From positions 124,001 through 188,000 of the forward strand of contig NZ_FTMV01000013.1 of the NCBI RefSeq assembly GCF_900156175.1: a DNA stretch of 64,000 nt, in the 5' to 3' direction. Made by a program: the position numbers and the translations under genes. Below, piece by piece: positions 38,167-49,701 of the stretch (positions within the stretch are counted from its first letter, which is position 1; the number at the start of each line of letters is the position of its first letter). Source of the DNA: Janthinobacterium sp. TND4EL3. Its GTDB lineage: Bacteria; Pseudomonadota; Gammaproteobacteria; Burkholderiales; Burkholderiaceae_D. Under the pieces are notes generated by a model. That model ran no database searches, was not told the DNA's origin, and saw nothing but the letters and a program-made list of their open reading frames with translations.

Positions 38167-38198
38167 AAGCGGAGCAGGGGATATCCCGTGCTCCGCTT
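38167..38198. terminator. bidirectional terminator between the DUF4149 gene and yhbY
   Basis: AAGCGGAGCA (38167-38176) and TGCTCCGCTT (38189-38198) are perfect complements with further GGG/CCC pairing inside, flanked by an A run upstream and TCTTGTTT downstream. It can end both convergent transcripts. Confidence 0.85.
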
Positions 38199-38242
38199 CT
38201 TGTTTCAAGCCCGGCCGCCTTGCGGTGGCCGGGTGAACAGGC

Positions 38243-38713
38243 TTACTTGCTGCCCAGTGCGCTTTTCTTGGCGCTCTTCTGACGTGGCTTGGCACGCTTG
38301 ATGGAACCGCCTTCGGTAACGCGCTCATTGCCCTTGATCATGACTTTCGTCACGCTGGGGCGCTTGGTGCCGCTGGCGCTGGCCTTGACGATGGTCACTT
38401 CGCGCATGCCTTTGCCGGCGCTGACCTTCTCCTTAACCACTTCTTTTTTCGGACGGTAGATTACCAGCAGTTTGCCTATATGTTGTACCGGGGCGGCGCC
38501 GAGATTGCCGCAAATCGTATCGTACATTCCGACGCGGGCTTCGCGGTCGTCGCCGAACACGCGGACTTTAATCAGGCCGTGCGAATCCAGGCCAAGGTCG
38601 ATCTCTTTGAGGACAGCAGGTGTCAAGCCCGCTTCGCCAATGATGACGATAGGCTTCAGCGCGTGTGCTTCGGCGCGCAGTGCGCTGCGCTCTACGGGTG
38701 TAAGTTTTAGCAT
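38243..38713 (-). CDS. yhbY: YhbY-family ribosome-assembly RNA-binding protein (CRM domain)
   Basis: 156 residues. The first 95 are a CRM domain: LTPVERSALRAEAHALKPIV, the GxxG-type loop IGEAGLTPAVL, LDSHGLIKVRVFG and VQHIGKLLVIYRP. YhbY binds the 50S precursor. The protein is about 60 residues longer than the E. coli one, by a basic, probably disordered tail (KRAKPRQKSAKKS). It is divergent from rlmE, only 42 bases apart, and both proteins act on the large subunit. Confidence 0.92.
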   Translation of the reverse strand: MLKLTPVERSALRAEAHALKPIVIIGEAGLTPAVLKEIDLGLDSHGLIKVRVFGDDREARVGMYDTICGNLGAAPVQHIGKLLVIYRPKKEVVKEKVSAGKGMREVTIVKASASGTKRPSVTKVMIKGNERVTEGGSIKRAKPRQKSAKKSALGSK

Positions 38714-38755
38714 AATAATATTTAGTAATTCCCTTAAAAGCAGTATTCTACGCGA

Positions 38756-39439
38756 ATGGCAAAGAAGAAATTAAACAAAAACTGGTTGCACGACCACATA
38801 AATGATCCTTATGTGAAGTTGGCGCAAAAAGAGGGCTACCGCGCCCGGGCAGCATACAAGCTCAAAGAAATCGATGAAGACGAAAAACTGATCAAACCTG
38901 GCCAGGTGATTGTCGACCTGGGCTGCACTCCTGGCAGCTGGGCCCAGTACACGCGGCGCAAGCTGGCCGGCAAGGACGGCGGCGGGGTCAATGGTACCCT
39001 GATTGGCCTGGACATGCTGGAAATGGAGCCGATCGCCGATTTCCACTTCATCCAGGGCGACTTCCGCGAAGCGCGCGTGCTGCGCCAGCTGGAAGTGGTG
39101 TTGCAAGGGCGCAAAGTCGACCTGGTCCTGTCGGACATGGCGCCCAACCTGTCGGGCATCGCCACGGCGGACGCCGCGCGCATGGAGCATCTGATCGACC
39201 TGGCCATCGAATTTTCGCAATTGCATTTGAAACCATCGGGCGTATTGCTGGTGAAATGCTTTAAAGACATGGGTTTCAGCCAGATCGTGGAGAAATTCCG
39301 CGCCGAATTCAAGGTCGTGGTGCAGAAAAAACCGAAGGCCAGCCGCGATAAATCGTCGGAAATCTTCCTGATGGGACGTGGGATCAAGAATCCGTTGAAA
39401 AATGCCGTGGAAGTAGATGATTCCACTCTTGATATTTGA
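38756..39439 (+). CDS. rlmE: 23S rRNA 2'-O-methyltransferase (U2552)
   Basis: 227 residues. RlmE (RrmJ/FtsJ) methylates U2552 in helix 92 of 23S rRNA at a late 50S assembly step. Seen: the K-D-K-E tetrad region starting [18 protein letters not shown], the SAM loop [28 protein letters not shown] and [11 protein letters not shown]. The order rlmE-ftsH is conserved through proteobacteria. The 42-base gap to yhbY must hold both promoters. Confidence 0.95.
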   Translation: MAKKKLNKNWLHDHINDPYVKLAQKEGYRARAAYKLKEIDEDEKLIKPGQVIVDLGCTPGSWAQYTRRKLAGKDGGGVNGTLIGLDMLEMEPIADFHFIQGDFREARVLRQLEVVLQGRKVDLVLSDMAPNLSGIATADAARMEHLIDLAIEFSQLHLKPSGVLLVKCFKDMGFSQIVEKFRAEFKVVVQKKPKASRDKSSEIFLMGRGIKNPLKNAVEVDDSTLDI

Positions 39440-39642
39440 GCGGGAATCCGCACATGGGAACGAGAAGTGCAGTAGCGTCTGATGGTATAAAAGCCTAAAT
39501 TGTTTATACTGCATTTTTTTGCGTGAACGCGACTTTTTTCGCGCGCACGGATCGGCGGGCTTTGGCACGGCCCGCTTATTGCGAGTAAAATCGTGTTTCT
39601 AGCTATAGGTAAAGAGATGCGCACTGCATCCAAGGAGTCTTC

Positions 39643-41523
<1,881 letters not shown>

Positions 41524-41558
41524 TAGCGGCCGCCCCCTGAACGGTGGCGTGCTGTAGG

Positions 41559-41588
41559 AAAGGGTAAGGAGCGATCCTTGCCCTTTTT
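41559..41588 (+). terminator. rho-independent terminator after ftsH
   Basis: AAAGGGTAAGGA (41559-41570), loop GCGA, TCCTTGCCC (41575-41583), then five T (41584-41588). It also argues against an early folP start near 41591. Confidence 0.88.
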
Positions 41589-41629
41589 CGTTGGCGTGCC
41601 AGATTTCCCTGATGACTATAAAGTTTCAC

Positions 41630-42463
41630 ATGCGACACTATTTGCAATTCGGCCGTTTCGGCTTCAACCTGTCGGGCACGCAGGCGCTGGTGATGGGCAT
41701 CCTGAACATCACGCCCGATTCGTTTTCCGATGCGGGCCAGTACCAGCACCTGGAGTTTGCCTTGTCGCGTGCCGAGCAGATGATGCAGGATGGCGCCGAC
41801 ATCATCGACATCGGCGGCGAATCGAGCCGTCCCGGCGCGCCGCCGCTGCCGCTGCAGGACGAGTTGCAGCGCGTCATGCCGGTGCTGTACGCCTTGCGCG
41901 ACTGCGGCAAGCCCCTGTCCGTCGATACCTACAAGCCGCAAGTGATGCGCGAAGCCATCCTGGCCGGCGCCGACATGATCAACGATATCAATGGTTTTCG
42001 CGCTCCGGGCGCCATCGAGGCCGTGCGGGACAGCGATTGCGCGCTGTGCATCATGCACATGCAAAGCGTGCCGCAAACCATGCAGGACCAGCCGCAATAC
42101 GCAGATGTGGTGGGCGAAGTCATCGCTTTCCTGCGCGAACGCATCGCTACCATGACGGCGGCCGGCATCGACCGCGAGCGTTTGTGCGTCGATCCCGGCT
42201 TCGGCTTCGGCAAGACGGTGGAGCAGAACTACGCCTTGCTGCGCGCCACGGGCCGGCTGCGCAGCGAACTGGGCTTGCCCGTGCTGGCGGGCCTGTCGCG
42301 CAAGTCGATGGTGGGTGCCGTGACGGGCCGTCCCGTCGAGCAGCGCCTGGCCGGCAGCCTTGCCGGCGCACTTGCTGCGGTGGCGCAAGGCGCGGAAATT
42401 ATCCGTGTGCATGATGTAGCGGAAACCGTCGATGCCCTGAAGGTCTGGCGCATGGCGCACTGA
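41630..42463 (+). CDS. folP: dihydropteroate synthase
   Basis: 277 residues from ATG 41630; ATG 41612 is possible, but MRHYLQFGRF looks like the family start. FolP joins p-aminobenzoate to dihydropterin diphosphate in folate synthesis and is the sulfonamide target. The TIM-barrel signatures are VMGILNITPDSFSDAG, IIDIGGESSRPGA, DTYKPQVM, DMINDINGF and LCVDPGFGFGKTVEQNY, with GLSRKSMVG at the phosphate end. It is followed by glmM 39 bases later, the same order as in E. coli. Confidence 0.95.
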   Translation: MRHYLQFGRFGFNLSGTQALVMGILNITPDSFSDAGQYQHLEFALSRAEQMMQDGADIIDIGGESSRPGAPPLPLQDELQRVMPVLYALRDCGKPLSVDTYKPQVMREAILAGADMINDINGFRAPGAIEAVRDSDCALCIMHMQSVPQTMQDQPQYADVVGEVIAFLRERIATMTAAGIDRERLCVDPGFGFGKTVEQNYALLRATGRLRSELGLPVLAGLSRKSMVGAVTGRPVEQRLAGSLAGALAAVAQGAEIIRVHDVAETVDALKVWRMAH

Positions 42464-42502
42464 AGCTGTAAGATTCATTATAAACAACAAAAAGAGAAAT
42501 TT

Positions 42503-43840
<1,338 letters not shown>

Positions 43841-43930
43841 AAACGCCCCGGGCGGCATTGCACTCAGTGGCGTCAGCAAGTCTCCCCAGGCGAAAGCGAT
43901 AGTTATTTCCACCTAATTCGTCTATGGCAA

Positions 43931-43959
43931 TTGACGAAATTGTGGGGAAGCGTTATTAT
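43931..43959 (+). promoter_or_regulatory. sigma-70 promoter of tRNA-Pro
   Basis: TTGACG (43931-43936), 17-base spacer, TATTAT (43954-43959). Transcription would begin about two bases before the mature tRNA end. Confidence 0.8.
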
Positions 43960-43967
43960 CTTGTCTT

Positions 43968-44044
43968 CGGAGTGTGGCGCAGCCCGGTAGCGCACCTGGT
44001 TTGGGACCAGGGGGTCCAAGGTTCGAATCCTTGTACTCCGACCA
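43968..44044 (+). tRNA. tRNA-Pro(TGG)
   Basis: 77 bases ending in encoded CCA. The acceptor stem CGGAGTG pairs with the TACTCCG end, the D arm GCGCAGCCCGGTAGCGC is typical of proline, the anticodon loop is TTTGGGA (anticodon TGG) and the T arm contains GGTTCGAATCC. Confidence 0.97.
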
Positions 44045-44052
44045 AAGTCATA

Positions 44053-44082
44053 AACGGGCTGTCAGAGATGACAGCCCGTTTT
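44053..44082 (+). terminator. terminator after tRNA-Pro
   Basis: AACGGGCTGTCA, loop GAGA, TGACAGCCCGTT: a perfect 12-pair stem followed by further T. Confidence 0.92.
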
Positions 44083-44136
44083 CTATTCTGCGGGGCATTC
44101 CATTGCTGGCCCGCATGCACTAAAATACTGCACCTT

Positions 44137-44212
44137 TCCGCCCATCGTTCAACGGATAGGACAACGGTCTTCTAAACCGTGAATGGGGGTTCGATTCCCT
44201 CTGGGCGGACCA
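44137..44212 (+). tRNA. tRNA-Arg(TCT)
   Basis: 76 bases ending in encoded CCA. The acceptor stem TCCGCCC pairs with GGGCGGA; the anticodon loop CTTCTAA gives anticodon TCT, reading AGA/AGG; the T arm has GGTTCGATTCC. A -10-like TAAAAT lies at 44121-44126. Confidence 0.96.
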
Positions 44213-44283
44213 GTCCTCGCTGGCCAGATACGCGGCGGCTTGCCGCGCTGCCATCCCTCTCTTCATTTCTGCTGCCGCCCATG

Positions 44284-44463
44284 TCAGGGCTGCGCACTCA
44301 GCACCACGCTCAGCAAATACAACAGCGGTACCGCGCACAGCAGCGCCGAACACATGGACATGATTTTTCGCTTGGCCAATCGCGCCAGGCGCAGCCGTTC
44401 CCGCACGGGCAGATGCTGGCGGATCACGCTGCGCGCGCGCGGCTGAAATGGTTGTTCGTGCAT
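44284..44463 (-). CDS. small membrane protein, unknown
   Basis: 59 residues from ATG 44463, which has GGGAG six bases upstream. A basic N-terminal half (QHLPVRERLRLARLAKRK) is followed by one hydrophobic helix (MCSALLCAVPLLYLLSVVLS), so it is probably a single-pass inner-membrane protein with a cytoplasmic basic head. No family recognised. The good ribosome site and clean helix make it likely real. Confidence 0.55.
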   Translation of the reverse strand: MHEQPFQPRARSVIRQHLPVRERLRLARLAKRKIMSMCSALLCAVPLLYLLSVVLSAQP

Positions 44464-44634
44464 GAGATCTCCCTTGTCGACAGGCATGTGATGCCATCGA
44501 GCATAGCGAGGGGGATCTAAAAATGGTGTAAACAGTAGGCCAGTGGCCGCAAGCGCAGCGTAAACAAGTCACTGCAAGTCACTGGCGTTGAGGGCGGCAG
44601 AGGGCGCAGCTGCGCCCACTGCCGCCGATGACGC

Positions 44635-45201
44635 TTACTTCCCCTGGCGGCGGCGTGCCAGGAAGCCCAGCATGCCCAGGCCGGCGAGCAGCATGGCATA
44701 GGTTTCAGGTTCCGGCACGGCGGAGATGAAGGCCCTGTAGTTGCTCAGGTCCTTGGGCAGGCCCGCCACCGTGAAGGTGGTGCCGGCAGCCACGGGGGTG
44801 GCCCAGTGGAATACCAGTTCGCCCTGGCCGAAGTGGATGGCCAGATAGTCATAGGCGGCCGCGCTCGTATAGGAATTGACGCCGCCGCTCAAGCCTGCCG
44901 TGGTGCCGGCAGTGCAGCCCGAGGTGGGGTTGTCGCAAAACGAGACAGCGGCGCCCAGGCTGGTGCCGAAGACGCCATTGATATAGCCCTGGATGTCGGA
45001 GGGGCTTTGCGGTACCAGATTATCGTCATAATATTTCACCTGCAGCGCCGGCGATGGCGAGTAGGTCACGGTGCTGCCGGCGATGACGAAACCGCTGGCC
45101 GGTCCCACATCGACCCAGGTCGCCGCTTGCGCCGCACTTGCCAGTACGGTCATCGCGGCCAGCATGGATGCCTTGACGGCAATGCTCTTTATGCTTTTCA
45201 T
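44635..45201 (-). CDS. PEP-CTERM sorting-domain protein
   Basis: 188 residues. A Sec signal peptide (ASMLAAMTVLASAAQA) leads into a secreted beta-rich region with one CDNPTSGC pair, and the protein ends in VPEPETYAMLLAGLGMLGFL plus ARRR. That Pro-Glu-Pro, helix, basic-cluster tail is recognised and cut by exosortase EpsH/XrtA in species that make exopolysaccharide. No exosortase or EPS gene is in the window. Likely an extracellular, matrix-linked protein of unknown role. Confidence 0.9.
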   Translation of the reverse strand: MKSIKSIAVKASMLAAMTVLASAAQAATWVDVGPASGFVIAGSTVTYSPSPALQVKYYDDNLVPQSPSDIQGYINGVFGTSLGAAVSFCDNPTSGCTAGTTAGLSGGVNSYTSAAAYDYLAIHFGQGELVFHWATPVAAGTTFTVAGLPKDLSNYRAFISAVPEPETYAMLLAGLGMLGFLARRRQGK

Positions 45202-45506
45202 GAAAATCCCCTTGTGCTTGAGACAGTTGCTCCTAGAATTGGGACGCGCCCCTGCCTGCCGGGGATGTCATCCCATTGCCCGTTTTACCTATCTTTTTAG
45301 CTATTTCCTGTGCGTAGAGAGTACGCAAATGAAAGCTTACTCTTGATGTAAATTAATACAATTTAAATAATACTATTGGTTCGCTTGACAATATCGCATA
45401 CGGCTATGTCTGGCTGTGCCAGCGACCGCCGGCAGGCGGGCAGGAAATGGCGTGACAAGGCGTGCCGCTTGTGCTAGCGGCGCCTTGGGCAGGGGGAGGG
45501 CGCGCT
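45202..45506. other. intergenic region between the PEP-CTERM gene and the GbsR-like gene
   Basis: 305 bases, AT-rich near the middle (45340-45400), which may hold the PEP-CTERM promoter. At 45456-45487 a hairpin (CAAGGC/GCCTTG plus GCCGC/GCGGC, eight-base loop) lies just after the end of the GbsR-like gene; it lacks a T run and is a weak terminator candidate. No gene seen. Confidence 0.5.
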
Positions 45507-46079
45507 TCAGTCGCTGTTGTTGCTGACGCCAAACAGGCGATCCTTGGCGTTGAGCAGTTTTTGCACCTTGGCGCCCATTTTCATCAGTTGCGCCATCGAT
45601 TCGGGCGACAGGCGCTGCAAGTCGTCGAACCAGGTGTTGGCCAGGTCGACCAGTTCATACATTTCGCGCATGCGCTCCTGCGCGTACTGATCCACGGGTT
45701 CCGTGGCCGGCGCCAGCAGCGATTCGCGCAGCACGGTCAAGGTGGGCGCCACTTCGCGGCGGCGGCGCTCGGCGGCCACGACGCGGAAGATTTGCCACAC
45801 GTCGCCCAGCGAGGAAAAATATTCGCGCCGGTCGCCGGGAATGCGCGACTGGCGGATCAGGCCCCAGCCCTGTAATTCCTTCAGGCCGATGCTGACGTTC
45901 GAGCGCGAAAAACTCAGGTGCTCCGCAATTTCATCCGCGTGCAAGGGATGCTCCGCGACAAACAACAAGGCGTACACTTGCCCTACCGTGCGGTTAAAGC
46001 CCCAGCGGCTGCCCATCTCGCCGAAATGGCTGACGAAGGTGAGGATCAGCGGCGTCATTTGGATATTTTGAGTTTTCAT
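45507..46079 (-). CDS. GbsR/MarR-type transcriptional regulator, candidate cyd regulator
   Basis: 190 residues from ATG 46079. Winged-helix features: FGEMGSRWGFNRTVGQVYAL, LHADEIAEHLSFSRSNVSIG, LKELQGWGLIRQSRIPGDRR. These match the GbsR branch of the MarR family. The C-terminal half is helical and likely dimerises. It is divergent from the cytochrome bd genes with 116 bases between starts, so it probably controls itself and cydDCABX; the signal is unknown. It should not be equated with the betaine regulator of Bacillus. Confidence 0.85.
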   Translation of the reverse strand: MKTQNIQMTPLILTFVSHFGEMGSRWGFNRTVGQVYALLFVAEHPLHADEIAEHLSFSRSNVSIGLKELQGWGLIRQSRIPGDRREYFSSLGDVWQIFRVVAAERRRREVAPTLTVLRESLLAPATEPVDQYAQERMREMYELVDLANTWFDDLQRLSPESMAQLMKMGAKVQKLLNAKDRLFGVSNNSD

Positions 46080-46118
46080 AATTATCTGAATTTTTTCACG
46101 CCAGACTGCCAGGGTCAA

Positions 46119-46132
46119 TTGATATATGTCAT
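46119..46132. promoter_or_regulatory. FNR/Anr-like site in the cyd intergenic region
   Basis: TTGAT-ATAT-GTCAT resembles the FNR-type consensus TTGAT-N4-ATCAA, with a perfect left half and two mismatches in the right half. Its location between the regulator and the cyd operon fits oxygen control. A TATTAT at 46142-46147 may be a -10 for cydD. Confidence 0.4.
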
Positions 46133-46195
46133 GTTTCGCAGTATTATACAAAAAATCGAATTTACAGAAAATTCTGAAAACTCAAGAAGTATAAG

Positions 46196-47896
46196 ATGCC
46201 GACCTCGCCTTTGTCCTTGCCCCGCTTTGTCCTGCCCCGCGCCGCCAGCCTCGTGCAAGGCGGTGCGGCCCTGTTATGGCTGCCCCAGGCGGCGTTGCTG
46301 GCCTGGGCCCTGCAAGCCATGCTCGATGGCGCACCATGGCGCGCGGCCCTGTTGCCAGCGTCCGGCGTGCTGCTGCTGGGCGTGCTGCGCGCCTGGGCCG
46401 AGGCGTGGGGCGCGCGGCGCATGTACGCGGCGGCGCGCGAGCACCTGTCCACCTTGCGCGCGCAGGTGGCGCAGGCGCTGGCGCGCCGTTCGCCGCTGGA
46501 CCGCCAGCGCGCGCAGTCGGGACAGGCGGCCAGCGTCATCGCCGAGCAGGCCGAAGCCATCGTGCCGTATCTGGTGCGCTACAGGCCGGCGCGCTGGAAG
46601 GTGATGACCGTGCCGCTCGTGATTCTCGCCGTCGTGGCGCCGCTGTCGTGGATCGCCGCGCTGATCCTGCTCATCGCCGCGCCCCTGATCCCCGTCTTCA
46701 TGGCCCTCGTGGGCATGGGCGCGCAGGCGGCAAGCCGCGCGCAGATGGTGGAAATGGGCAGCATGAACGCCTTTCTGCTGGACCGTTTGCGCGGCCTGGC
46801 CACCTTGCGCGCGCTGGGCGCCGTGGACGCTACCGCCGAGCGGCTGGACGGCTCGTCGCAATCCGTGCGCCGGCGCACGATGGTGGTGCTGCGCATCGCC
46901 TTTTTGTCGTCGGCCGTGCTGGAACTGTTTTCTGCGCTGGGTGTCGCCATGGTAGCCGCGTTTATCGGTTTTTCCTTGCTGGGCAGCATCAATTTCGGCA
47001 CCTGGGGCCGTGAACTGACGCTGGGGCAGGGCATGTTCATCCTGCTGCTGGCACCGGCCTTCTTCGAACCGCTGCGCGAACTGGCCGCCGTCTGGCATGA
47101 CAAGGCGGCCGGCGAAGCGGGCCTGGCCGGATTGAGCGACCTGGCCGAAGGCGGCGTGGCCTTGCCCGGCGCCGGCGTGGCAACGGCTGCCGTTTCCGCC
47201 GCCGCCATGGCGGTGGCGCCGCCGCCCGCGATTGACATCCATCAACTGTGCTTTGCCCACCCTGGCGAAGCGCCCGTGTTCGACGGTTGTGACTTGACCG
47301 TGGGCGCCGGCGAGCACGTGGCCCTGCTGGGCGCCAGCGGCGCCGGCAAGACCACCTTGCTGTCCCTGCTGGCCGGCCTGCTGCCCGCCAGCGGCGGCGA
47401 GATCCGCATCGGCGGCGTGCGCCTGACCGACAGTACCGTCAATACCTTGCGCCAGCGCATGGCCTGGATGGGCCAGCGCCCGCACGTGTTTGCCGCTTCC
47501 GTCAGCCAGAACGTCACGCTGGGCCGCAGCGGCGCCGGCGGCAGCCCCGCGCAGGTGACGCAGGTGCTGCACCTGGCCGACCTGGCCGGCGTGGCCCAGG
47601 CGCAGCCGGCCGTCATGCTCAGCGATGGCGGCCAGGGCCTGTCGGGCGGCGAAGCCGTGCGCCTGGCGCTGGCCCGCGTGGCCCTGCATCCGCATGCGGA
47701 CCTGCTGCTCGTCGATGAACCGACGGCCCACCTGGACAGCGAAACGGCGGCGCGCGTCACGGACGCCCTGCTGGCACTGGCGCAAGGCAAGACCATGCTC
47801 GTCGCCACGCACGATCCCGTGCTGGCGGGCCGCCTGCAGCGCACGGTGCACGTCGATGCGCCGGCGCAGGCACTGGAGCAGGAACAGCCGGCATGA
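46196..47896 (+). CDS. cydD: thiol ABC exporter subunit CydD
   Basis: 566 residues. Six TM helices (residues 1-320) precede the nucleotide-binding domain: Walker A GASGAGKTT, signature LSGGEAVRLALARVAL, Walker B LLLVDEPTAHLD and the switch His in VATHDPV. CydDC exports glutathione and cysteine or handles haem in the inner membrane and is needed to assemble cytochrome bd. Its stop overlaps the cydC start by four bases. First gene of the cydDCABX cluster. Confidence 0.93.
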   Translation: MPTSPLSLPRFVLPRAASLVQGGAALLWLPQAALLAWALQAMLDGAPWRAALLPASGVLLLGVLRAWAEAWGARRMYAAAREHLSTLRAQVAQALARRSPLDRQRAQSGQAASVIAEQAEAIVPYLVRYRPARWKVMTVPLVILAVVAPLSWIAALILLIAAPLIPVFMALVGMGAQAASRAQMVEMGSMNAFLLDRLRGLATLRALGAVDATAERLDGSSQSVRRRTMVVLRIAFLSSAVLELFSALGVAMVAAFIGFSLLGSINFGTWGRELTLGQGMFILLLAPAFFEPLRELAAVWHDKAAGEAGLAGLSDLAEGGVALPGAGVATAAVSAAAMAVAPPPAIDIHQLCFAHPGEAPVFDGCDLTVGAGEHVALLGASGAGKTTLLSLLAGLLPASGGEIRIGGVRLTDSTVNTLRQRMAWMGQRPHVFAASVSQNVTLGRSGAGGSPAQVTQVLHLADLAGVAQAQPAVMLSDGGQGLSGGEAVRLALARVALHPHADLLLVDEPTAHLDSETAARVTDALLALAQGKTMLVATHDPVLAGRLQRTVHVDAPAQALEQEQPA

Positions 47897-49575
47897 AAAC
47901 TTCCCTCATGCTGAACCCCGTCCTGCGCCAGCTGCTGCTGGCCCAGCCAGGCAAGCTGATCGCCGGCGCCGTGCTGGCGGCCCTGACGGTGGTGGCCGGC
48001 ATGGCCCTGCTGGGCTTGTCCGGCTGGTTTATTACCGCCACTTCGATTGCCGGCCTGCACGCGTCCACCGCCATCGTCTTCGACGTCTTCGGCCCGTCGG
48101 CCGGCATCCGCCTGCTGGCCATCGGTCGCACGGGTTCGCGCTATGCGGAGCGCCTCGTCACGCACGACGCCACGTTTGCCGCGCTGGCGGCCATCCGCGT
48201 GCAGCTGTTCCGCGGCTGGTCGCGCCCCGAGGCGGCGGGCCGCCTGCTGCGCCAGCCCGCCAGGCTGCTGTTCCGCCTGACGGCCGACATCGAGGCCCTC
48301 GAAGCGCTGTATTTGCGCCTGCTGGTGCCGGCCTTTTCGGCCCTGTGCGCGGCCTTGCTGGCCGGCGTGGCGCTGGGCGTCATGCAGTGGCAGCTGGGCC
48401 TGGGCCTGGCGCTGTGGCTGCTGGCCGCCGGCGGCGGCATCAGCTGGGTGGTGGCCCGCCGCGCGCGCCGGCCCGCCATCGTGCGCTCGCGCGCCATCGA
48501 AAAATTGCGTTCCGGCGCCATCGACCTGGTGGCCGGACAGACGGATCTGGTGATGGCGGGCCGCATCGACGCCCAGTGCGACGCGCTGGCGCAGATTGAC
48601 CGCTCGCTGGCGCAAGCCGATTTGGCCCTGCAGCGCCTGGACACGGCGGCCGGCGCCGCGTATGGCGTGGCCGGCAGCGCGACCTTGGCCGGCGTGTTGC
48701 TGGCCGTGGCGGCGCTGGCGCAGCAGCAGGCGCTGAGCATGCCTGCGGCGGCCTTGGCCCTGCTGGTCGCCCTGACGGCCGTGGAGCCGTTCGCGGGGCT
48801 GCGCCGCGGCGCGCTGGAAGCGGGACGCATGCTGCTGGCCATGCGCCGCCTGGCGCCGCGCCTTGATGCACGCGAAGCCGCCGCGCCGCCCGCTGACAGC
48901 ACGGCTGGCCTGCGCCTGGAACGCGTCAGCGCCGCGCATGCGGGCAGCAATGTTGCAATTTTGCATGACATATCGCTGCATATCGGGCAGGGCGAGCGCG
49001 TGGCCGTGATCGGTCCCAGCGGCGCGGGCAAGTCCACCCTGCTGGCCATCGCCGCGCGCGAGCTGGCGCCGCTGTCGGGCTGCGTCAGCGCACCGCGCGC
49101 CTGCCTGCTGACGCAGAAGACGGAACTGTTCCAGGACAGCCTGCGCGACAACCTGCGCCTGGCCGACCCGTCCGCCAGCGACGCGCAGCTGTGGCAAGCC
49201 TTGCACGCGGCCGGCCTGGACGAGGAAGTGCGGGCCTTCGCGGATGGCCTGGACACCATGCTGGGCGAGGGCGGCCTGGGCCTGTCCGGCGGCCAGGCAC
49301 GGCGCTTGGCGCTGGCGCGCCTGTTCCTGCACGAATCGACGTTGTGGCTGCTGGACGAAGCGACGGAAGCGCTCAATGCGCAGACGGCAAGCGACGTGCT
49401 GCAGCGCCTGCGTGCGCGCAGCGCGGGGCGCACCTTGCTGATCGCAAGCCACTTGCGGCGCGAAGCGGCGCTGGCGGACCGCCTGCTGCGCATCCGCGAC
49501 GGCCGCATCGTCGAGGATGTGCGGCGCGGCACGGCGGCGTTCGAGGCGGCGCTGGCCGGCTTGCGCGCAGATTAA
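47893..49575 (+). CDS. cydC: thiol ABC exporter subunit CydC
   Basis: 560 residues, with TM helices to about 310 and a nucleotide-binding domain: Walker A GPSGAGKST, signature LSGGQARRLALARLFL, Walker B LWLLDEATEALN and the switch His in IASHL. Typical CydC features are SGWFITATSIAGLHA and RYAERLVTHDATFAAL. Partner of CydD in the heterodimeric exporter. The ATG overlaps the cydD stop codon. Confidence 0.93.
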   Translation: MKTSLMLNPVLRQLLLAQPGKLIAGAVLAALTVVAGMALLGLSGWFITATSIAGLHASTAIVFDVFGPSAGIRLLAIGRTGSRYAERLVTHDATFAALAAIRVQLFRGWSRPEAAGRLLRQPARLLFRLTADIEALEALYLRLLVPAFSALCAALLAGVALGVMQWQLGLGLALWLLAAGGGISWVVARRARRPAIVRSRAIEKLRSGAIDLVAGQTDLVMAGRIDAQCDALAQIDRSLAQADLALQRLDTAAGAAYGVAGSATLAGVLLAVAALAQQQALSMPAAALALLVALTAVEPFAGLRRGALEAGRMLLAMRRLAPRLDAREAAAPPADSTAGLRLERVSAAHAGSNVAILHDISLHIGQGERVAVIGPSGAGKSTLLAIAARELAPLSGCVSAPRACLLTQKTELFQDSLRDNLRLADPSASDAQLWQALHAAGLDEEVRAFADGLDTMLGEGGLGLSGGQARRLALARLFLHESTLWLLDEATEALNAQTASDVLQRLRARSAGRTLLIASHLRREAALADRLLRIRDGRIVEDVRRGTAAFEAALAGLRAD

Positions 49576-49701
49576 GGAATAAGGGAAAGACGGGAGACAC
49601 AGGCGGTGCCGCACGCCAGCCTGAGGGCGGCGGAACCAATCGAACTACATCAGATAGATACCAAGTTTACAATTACAGCAGGGAAACACCAAGGAAATCA
49701 T

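Noticed and set aside
43924-44175. An 83-codon frame across tRNA-Pro and tRNA-Arg
   Set aside because: It reads through tRNA-Pro, its terminator and part of tRNA-Arg.
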